Shown one piece after another: positions 59,139 through 64,000 of a DNA stretch of 64,000 nucleotides. A model generated the notes under the pieces. The model saw only the letters and a program-made list of their open reading frames with translations. It did no database searches and was not told the origin of the DNA. Both the position numbers and the translations under genes were made by a program. The first letter of the stretch is position 1, and each line of letters starts with the position of its first letter. The DNA is taken from NCBI RefSeq assembly GCF_029894335.1, contig NZ_JARXZC010000025.1, positions 44,144 to 108,143 on the forward strand, in the 5' to 3' direction. Origin of the DNA: Kitasatospora sp. MAP5-34 (GTDB taxonomy: Bacteria; Actinomycetota; Actinomycetes; Streptomycetales; Streptomycetaceae).

Positions 59139-59225
59139 GCGCCGGTCGGTCCGGTTCCGACCAGTCGGTCCGTCCGTCGTGAGATGCTGACAGCTTGTAG
59201 CAAGCAGTCTGGACGGACGGAACGC

Positions 59226-61175
59226 ATGGCTCAGGAGCACTCCGGTACGGCCGGGCAGGAGCCCGCCGGGTACGACTACCAGCAGCCCTGGTACCCACCG
59301 CAGCAGGAGCCGGTGGGGGACCAGTGGGGCGGCGGATACCAGCAGCAGCCGTACCCGGGTGCCGACCAGCAGGGCTGGGGCACACCGGGCGCCGAGCCCT
59401 GGCCGTCCGAACTCCCGCAGCAGCACGCCCCCGAGGGCTACTACCCGACCGCGCCCGCGACCGGGTACGCCGGGTACGAGCAGCAGCCGCCCGTTGGTGA
59501 CGCGGGCAACGGCTACGCGCCGTACGCGGGTACCGAGCAGCAGCTCTACGCCCCGCCCGGCGCCGACGGCTACTACGGCAGCTACGGGTCGGACCAGCCC
59601 ACCGGGGTCATGGATCAGGCGTCGTTCACGGAGCCGGCCGCCGAGCCGTTCGCTACCGAGCCGTTCAGTACGGAGTCGTTCAGCACGGAACCGTTCGCTG
59701 CCACCCCCTTTGCCGCAGCGGCCCGTACCGGAGACCCGTCCGGCGACTTCTCCGACGACTTCTCCGAGGCCGAGGAGCAGCCGCCCGCCGAGTCCACCGG
59801 CCGGCTCTCGCTCGTCGAACGGGCCAAGGCCGCCGCCGACGCGGTGATCTCGGCGGAGCACGCCCCCAGCAAGCGCGCCCTCGCGATCCGCGCCGGGGCC
59901 GGGACCGCCGCCCTCGTGGTGCTGGTCACCGCAGGCTTCCTGGCCACGGGCAGCAGCGGTGGCGGCAGTACCGGCACTGCCGCCGGTGACTCCGGCGCAC
60001 CGGCCCCCGGCTTCGCCGTCGCCCACGCCAAGGCCTGGTCCGCCCAGCCCGCCGCAGCTGCGGCCGGTGCCGACGACACCCTGGTCGGCAGCTGGCTGCT
60101 CAGCGACGCCGTGGTCCGGGCCGACAGCAGCGGTGTACACGCCTACGCCCTGGCCGACGGCAAGCCGACCTGGACGGTGGCTCCCCCGAACCAGGGCGCC
60201 GCCGCCTGCGGACTCTCACCCACGGTGGGTGCCACCGGCCTGGGCGCCGTCCTGTTCCGCCCCCAGGCGGATCCGAACAGCCCGTGCAGCCAGCTCGTCG
60301 CCGTCGACACCAAGACCGGCAAGACGCTCTGGACGAAGTCCCTCTCCACGGCCCAGAACAACTACGCCGCGCACGTCGCCGTCGCGGGCGACAAGGTCGT
60401 CGCGGTCGGCGACGACAAGGTGTCGGCCTGGGCCGCCGCCGACGGCCAGGACGCCTGGCAGTACGCCGGGCAGGGCAAGTTCTGCAGCCTGTCGGGCAGC
60501 GCGAGCGGCAGCACCGTCCTGCTGCACAGCAGTTGCGCCGACAGTGCACCCGTCGACCAGGCGGTCGCGCTCAACACCGCTGACGGCAAGGTCAAGTGGT
60601 GGCGCGGCCTCAACAACCAGCCGAAGACCGTCACCGTGCTCTCCGCCGAGCCCGCCGCCGTCCTCACCACGGGCGACAAGCCCACCGACGACCGGATCTT
60701 CGCCTGGGGCACCACTGGAGACCCGGCCGCCGAGATCCCCGTCTCCACGGACACCGGCCGGCTCGACGCCGCCCGGGGCACCTTCGATGCCGTCCCCAAT
60801 GTGTTCTTCCAGGACCACGCCATGGTGACCACCCTGACCCCGGCCGACGGCAGCACTCCGGCGGTCACCGCCTACGACCTGACCACCGGCAAGGCGCTCT
60901 GGAAGACCACGCCCACCGAGAAGGGCAAGACCCGCGCCGTCGGCTTCGACGGGGGCGCCCTGGTGCTCGCCGTGGACGAACGCCTGGACCAGCCGGCCCA
61001 CCTCAGCCGCTTCGCGGTCACCGGCGGCCAGGAGAGCGCGGGCGGCTCCTACCCACAGGGCACCGGCTCCCTGCTCACCTCCGGCCGGGTCCTGGCCGGC
61101 GGCGGCAAGTTCATCGTGCTACCCGAGCACTCGGCCAACTTCGGCATCTCCACCGCCTTCGAGGCCAAGAGCTAG
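59226..61175 (+). CDS. Large membrane-anchored PQQ-repeat (beta-propeller) protein
   Basis: 649 residues. The first 215 or so are a cytoplasmic low-complexity part rich in Gln, Pro, Tyr and Gly with EPFxTEPF-type repeats; a single membrane segment AGTAALVVLVTAGFLATGS follows (about 223-241). The extracellular C-terminus has WD/PQQ-like blades (AYALADGKPTWTVAPP, VAVDTKTGKTLWTKSL, VALNTADGKVKWWRGL). This is a common architecture in streptomycetes; role unknown, perhaps envelope sensing or assembly. ATG 59226; 59184 is possible. Confidence 0.85.
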   Translation: MAQEHSGTAGQEPAGYDYQQPWYPPQQEPVGDQWGGGYQQQPYPGADQQGWGTPGAEPWPSELPQQHAPEGYYPTAPATGYAGYEQQPPVGDAGNGYAPYAGTEQQLYAPPGADGYYGSYGSDQPTGVMDQASFTEPAAEPFATEPFSTESFSTEPFAATPFAAAARTGDPSGDFSDDFSEAEEQPPAESTGRLSLVERAKAAADAVISAEHAPSKRALAIRAGAGTAALVVLVTAGFLATGSSGGGSTGTAAGDSGAPAPGFAVAHAKAWSAQPAAAAAGADDTLVGSWLLSDAVVRADSSGVHAYALADGKPTWTVAPPNQGAAACGLSPTVGATGLGAVLFRPQADPNSPCSQLVAVDTKTGKTLWTKSLSTAQNNYAAHVAVAGDKVVAVGDDKVSAWAAADGQDAWQYAGQGKFCSLSGSASGSTVLLHSSCADSAPVDQAVALNTADGKVKWWRGLNNQPKTVTVLSAEPAAVLTTGDKPTDDRIFAWGTTGDPAAEIPVSTDTGRLDAARGTFDAVPNVFFQDHAMVTTLTPADGSTPAVTAYDLTTGKALWKTTPTEKGKTRAVGFDGGALVLAVDERLDQPAHLSRFAVTGGQESAGGSYPQGTGSLLTSGRVLAGGGKFIVLPEHSANFGISTAFEAKS

Positions 61176-61207
61176 CCCAGCAGGCGCACCGATCAGAATC
61201 GGGCATC

Positions 61208-61284
61208 CCAGGGGCGCGGGGAACTGCGCGAAACGGAAGGCAACGACCCGCCCCCTCCCACCTCGCGCAGCCCCCGCGCAGCCC
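61208..61284. repeat. Dispersed intergenic element, copy I
   Basis: Left arm CAGGGGCGCGGGGAACTGCG, middle AAACGGAAGGCAACG, right arm GCGCAGCCCCCGCGCAGCCC (altered). Between the convergent propeller and HNH genes. Confidence 0.75.
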
Positions 61285-61794
61285 TTACGCTGCCGCAGGC
61301 AACCACGCGGCGAGCTCGCTCAGCTCGCTGCCCCGCAGGCCGAGGGCCAGCATCAGCGTGGCCCCCGGAGTCGGCTCGAACGGTCTACGGAGCAGCCGCA
61401 TCCCGGCCTGCTCCGGCGTCCGGTCGGCCTTGCGTTGGTTGTCCTCCGCGCAGGCCGCCACGGTGTTCAGCCAGCTGTCGGAACCACCGCGCGACCTCGG
61501 CTGCACGTGATCCACGGTGGTGGCCCGCCGCCCGCAGTACGCGCAGAGGTGCTGGTCGCGGACCAGAACCCCCCGGCGCGACCACGGCGCCCGTTGTCGG
61601 AACGGCACTCTCACGTACCGCTGAAGTCTGATCACCCGGGGTACGGGCACGGCGACGCCGGTACCGCGCACCATCCGCAGCGGATGGGCGTGCTCGACCA
61701 CGGCCTTGTCCTGCAGTACGAGGACGACGGCGCGCTGGAGCGACACCGTGGTCAGAGGCTCGTAGCTCGCGTTCAGTACCAGCGTGTTGCGCAT
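61285..61794 (-). CDS. HNH endonuclease
   Basis: 169 residues. HNH/zinc core CAYCGRRATTVDHVQPRSRGGSDSWLNTVAACAEDNQRKADRTP: two Cys pairs of a zinc knuckle with the catalytic His in DHV and Asn/His-type turn. N-terminal LVLNASYEPLTTVSLQRAVVLVLQDKAVVEH is the conserved region of this actinobacterial and cyanobacterial family. Stand-alone, no phage or restriction genes nearby. ATG 61794 has GGAGG upstream. Confidence 0.9.
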   Translation of the reverse strand: MRNTLVLNASYEPLTTVSLQRAVVLVLQDKAVVEHAHPLRMVRGTGVAVPVPRVIRLQRYVRVPFRQRAPWSRRGVLVRDQHLCAYCGRRATTVDHVQPRSRGGSDSWLNTVAACAEDNQRKADRTPEQAGMRLLRRPFEPTPGATLMLALGLRGSELSELAAWLPAAA

Positions 61795-62041
61795 CCCGGC
61801 CACACCTCCCTGAGCGGCTGTGCCCGACGGCCCAGCCGTCCCGTCTGCCGCCCTGTGGCGGGTCGCTCCACTGTGAACCGGTACCGGCCCCGCGAACAAC
61901 GGAATTTCCGCGCTCTGACTGGCCTGCCCTGAAACTCGCTGGCCAGGACCGCGTAGTCTCTAGAACGCTGGAGCCGCCCCAGGCGAGCGGCCCGATGGAC
62001 CGGGCCCGCACACTCGCCCGGCGCCCGATCGAAGGAGAAGC

Positions 62042-63313
62042 GTGACCGTGACGGACATCGTCGACGAGCTGCGGTGGCGAGGGCTGATCGCCCTGTCCAC
62101 CGACGAGGACGCACTGCGCAAGGCGTTCGCGGACGGCCCGGTCACGTTCTATTGCGGCTTCGACCCGACAGCCCCGAGCCTGCACCTCGGCAACCTGGTG
62201 CAGATCCTCACCATGCGCCGCATCCAGCTGGCCGGAAACCTCCCGCTCGGCCTGGTCGGCGGAGCCACCGGCCTGATCGGCGACCCCAAGCCGACCGCCG
62301 AGCGCGTCCTCAACGACCCCGAGACGGTGGCCGCCTGGGTCGACCGTCTGCGCGGCCAGATCTCCAAGTTCCTCGACTTCGAGGGGGAGTTCGCGGCCCG
62401 TATGGTCAACAACCTGGACTGGACGTCGGGGATGTCGGCTATCGGCCTGCTGCGCGACATCGGCAAGTACTTCCGGGTCAACAACATGATCGCCAAGGAG
62501 GCCGTCGCCCGACGGCTCAACTCCGACGCGGGCATCAGCTACACCGAGTTCAGCTACCAGATCCTCCAGGGCATGGACTACCTGGAGCTGAACCGGCGCT
62601 ACAACTGCACCCTGCAGACCGGCGGCAGCGACCAGTGGGGCAACCTCACGGCGGGTGGCGACCTCATCCGTAAGGCCGAGGGCAAGTCCGTCCACTCGCT
62701 CGCCACCCCGCTGATCGTCAAGGCGGACGGCACCAAGTTCGGCAAGACCGAGTCCGGCACCATCTGGCTGGATCCGGAACTCACCACGCCGTACGCCTTC
62801 TACCAGTTCTGGCTGAACGCGGACGACCGGGACGTCTCGAACTTCCTCCGCATCTTCTCCTTCCGCTCGCACGAGGAGATCGAGGAGCTGGAGCGCGAGA
62901 CCACCGAGCGCCCCGCCGCCCGCCTGGCCCAGCGCGCCCTGGCCGAGGAACTCACCACGATGGTCCACGGCGCCGACCAGTACGAGCGTGCGGTCGCCGC
63001 CTCCAAGGCCCTCTTCGGCCAGGGCGACCTGGCCGAACTGGAGCCCGCGACCCTCGCCGCCGCCCTCACAGAGGTCCCGAAGGCAACGGTTACCGAGCTC
63101 CTCACGGTGGTCGACCTCCTGGTCGAGACCGGCCTCGCCCCGAGCCGCTCGGCCGCCCGCCGCACGGTGAAGGAGGGTGGCGCCTACCTCAACAACACCA
63201 AGGTCACCGACGAAGAGGCCGCGCCGGCCGAGTCGGACCTGCTGCACGGCCGCTGGCTGGTGTTGCGCCGGGGCAAGCGCAACCTGGCGGCAGTCGAGCT
63301 GGTGTCGGCCTGA
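62042..63313 (+). CDS. tyrS: Tyrosyl-tRNA synthetase
   Basis: Class I aminoacyl-tRNA synthetase that charges tRNA-Tyr. 423 residues. HIGH-type signature HLGN (SLHLGNLVQIL, about 48-51), tyrosine pocket YTEFSYQILQGMDY and GGSDQWGN, KMSKS-type KFGKTE, and a C-terminal S4 RNA-binding domain (PSRSAARRTVKEGGAYLNNTKVTDE). GTG 62042 with GAAGGAGAAG upstream. No T-box is visible in the leader. It lies just upstream of an rRNA operon. Confidence 0.96.
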   Translation: MTVTDIVDELRWRGLIALSTDEDALRKAFADGPVTFYCGFDPTAPSLHLGNLVQILTMRRIQLAGNLPLGLVGGATGLIGDPKPTAERVLNDPETVAAWVDRLRGQISKFLDFEGEFAARMVNNLDWTSGMSAIGLLRDIGKYFRVNNMIAKEAVARRLNSDAGISYTEFSYQILQGMDYLELNRRYNCTLQTGGSDQWGNLTAGGDLIRKAEGKSVHSLATPLIVKADGTKFGKTESGTIWLDPELTTPYAFYQFWLNADDRDVSNFLRIFSFRSHEEIEELERETTERPAARLAQRALAEELTTMVHGADQYERAVAASKALFGQGDLAELEPATLAAALTEVPKATVTELLTVVDLLVETGLAPSRSAARRTVKEGGAYLNNTKVTDEEAAPAESDLLHGRWLVLRRGKRNLAAVELVSA

Positions 63314-63361
63314 GGCCGACTGGCTGAAACCGAGCCCCGGGTGAGCTGGGGCTTCGGGTGA

Positions 63362-63393
63362 GAGGGGCCGGATCTGGACAGATCCGGCCCCTC
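63362..63393 (+). terminator. Terminator between tyrS and the rRNA promoters
   Basis: 15-bp perfect arms GAGGGGCCGGATCTG / CAGATCCGGCCCCTC around a 2-nt centre, 48 nt after the stop of tyrS. Confidence 0.88.
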
Positions 63394-63398
63394 GGTGT

Positions 63399-63427
63399 TT
63401 GACGGACACCTGTGGTTGGCCTAATGT
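63399..63427 (+). promoter_or_regulatory. rRNA operon promoter P1
   Basis: -35 TTGACG (63399-63404), 17-nt spacer, -10 TAATGT (63422-63427): close to the principal sigma factor consensus, directly after the tyrS terminator and about 480 nt before 16S. Confidence 0.7.
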
Positions 63428-63558
63428 AGTCCGAGTCGCCTGATTCGGACGGGCAGACGGGACAGCCACTCGGCCGGCCCCGACCGGCCGAGATCACAGG
63501 CGGATCCCTTAAACCGACGAGTGATTACTCGCGCGCTCTTTCGATTCACTTCGAGAGG

Positions 63559-63588
63559 GAAAAGCGGAGCAAATAACTCTGATAGAGT
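63559..63588 (+). promoter_or_regulatory. Possible rRNA operon promoter P2
   Basis: GAAAAG-N18-TAGAGT in an AT-rich tract. The segment is duplicated about 75 nt downstream (P3). Confidence 0.5.
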
Positions 63589-63634
63589 CGGGGAGCGCCG
63601 AAAGGCACAAGTAAATCAGATAAATGAAACTCCG

Positions 63635-63664
63635 GAAAACGGAGTGGAAATAATCTGCTAAGCT
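63635..63664 (+). promoter_or_regulatory. Possible rRNA operon promoter P3
   Basis: GAAAAC-N18-TAAGCT; the region from here shares CGGAGNNNAAATAANTCTG with P2, so the two look like a duplicated promoter. Multiple tandem promoters are usual for streptomycete rrn operons. Confidence 0.5.
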
Positions 63665-63909
63665 GGAAACACGAACGAAGCGCCCGGAGAGCTTGCGAGA
63701 GCGGCTTGAAGGAAGCGTCCGTTCCTTGAGAACTCAACAGCGTGCCAAAAGTCAACGCCAGATATGTTGACATCCCCGGCCTCGATCACTGATCGGGGTT
63801 GGAGATTCCTTTAGTAGTAAAAACACAGCGAGGACGCAGTGCACGGGACCTCCCTATTCCGGAGGTTGTCGTGCCGCTCAACGCGGGTGTGGCTCGATTA
63901 CGAGCAGAC

Positions 63910-64000
63910 ATTCACGGAGAGTTTGATCCTGGCTCAGGACGAACGCTGGCGGCGTGCTTAACACATGCAAGTCGAACGATGAAGCCTTCGGGTGGATTAG
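63910..64000 (+). rRNA. rrs: 16S ribosomal RNA, 5' end (continues past the window)
   Basis: AGAGTTTGATCCTGGCTCAG, the universal 5' signature (E. coli positions 8-27), starts at 63917, placing position 1 near 63910. GACGAACGCTGGCGGCGTGC and CACATGCAAGTCGAACGATG follow as expected for an actinomycete. Only about 90 nt are present. Confidence 0.97.

Larger units (their letters stand above)
63314..63909 (+). other. rRNA operon promoter and leader region
   Basis: 596 nt without a gene: terminator, P1-P3, the conserved streptomycete leader string CTTGAGAACTCAACAGCGTG (63725-63744) and a hairpin at 63841-63874 (GCACG, ACCTCC / GGAGGT, CGTGC) just before 16S, probably for antitermination and RNase III processing. 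Confidence 0.8.

Noticed and set aside
61285..61794. Mobile or phage HNH nuclease
   Set aside because: The protein belongs to a chromosomal actinobacterial family and sits among housekeeping genes with normal base composition.
61800..62041. T-box leader before tyrS
   Set aside because: No T-box consensus or specifier stem seen, and a T-box would need more space than the divergent HNH gene leaves.

Overview
The window is high-GC chromosomal DNA from a Streptomycetaceae actinomycete (Streptomyces or Kitasatospora type). This follows from the strong GC third-position bias, GTG/TTG starts, many leaderless TAnnnT promoters, a crotonyl-CoA carboxylase/reductase, streptomycete small proteins, and a 16S rRNA gene starting at the right edge. 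I see no insertion sequence, prophage, CRISPR array or tRNA gene; it reads as core/near-core chromosome.

Layout. (1) 1-5183, minus strand: ethylmalonyl-CoA / butyryl-CoA metabolism (meaA 3' partial, ccr, a TetR regulator, a double-module 3-hydroxyacyl-CoA dehydrogenase). (2) 5654-11064: a tetR-MFS efflux pair, a glutamine-synthetase-like ligase behind a perfect Crp-type palindrome, a HipA-like kinase and an SRPBCC protein. (3) 11199-22460: an exopolysaccharide locus: two GT4 glycosyltransferases, an initiating polyprenyl-phosphate sugar transferase, a Wzy/O-antigen-ligase-like polymerase, a MurJ/MviN-like flippase, a polysaccharide deacetylase, a Wzz-like protein, a GNAT/FemAB-like acyltransferase and a convergent secreted GH26 glycanase. 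(4) 22923-30043: a secreted beta-propeller-like protein, an ABC-F ATPase with a possible leader peptide, a small HTH protein, an enoyl-CoA hydratase, and an Asp23/AmaP cell-envelope operon. (5) 30101-43238: SDR, SURF1, DEDDh exonuclease with BRCT, zinc alcohol dehydrogenase, acetate-type SSS symporter with DUF485 partner, MoaA, the tldD-tldE-kptA operon and a metallo-beta-lactamase-fold hydrolase. (6) 43591-63313: fabG-fabI (FAS II), GntR regulator with divergent MFS transporter, SixA, SerB, an FHA-FHA-ABCG exporter, a two-component pair, an ABC ATPase, NfeD-SPFH, TauE/SafE permease, pterin dehydratase, a large PQQ-repeat membrane protein, HNH nuclease and tyrS. (7) 63399-64000: rRNA promoters, leader and the 5' end of 16S rRNA.

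Cross-cutting features. At least nine intergenic spacers hold versions of one inverted-repeat element (arm GGGGCGCGGGGAACTGCGCG and its complement about 30-50 nt away), always just 3' of a gene and often between convergent genes; it looks like a dispersed bidirectional terminator family. Other strong hairpins end several transcripts. Operator-like palindromes lie in front of ccr, the GS-like gene, the enoyl-CoA hydratase, the alcohol dehydrogenase and the MFS gene at 45946, where the palindrome sits on the -10 box of a leaderless promoter next to a divergent gntR. No clearly new defence or mobile system is visible; the best candidates for undescribed biology are the exopolysaccharide locus, the intergenic element family, and the 7-codon leaderless ORF ahead of the ABC-F gene.
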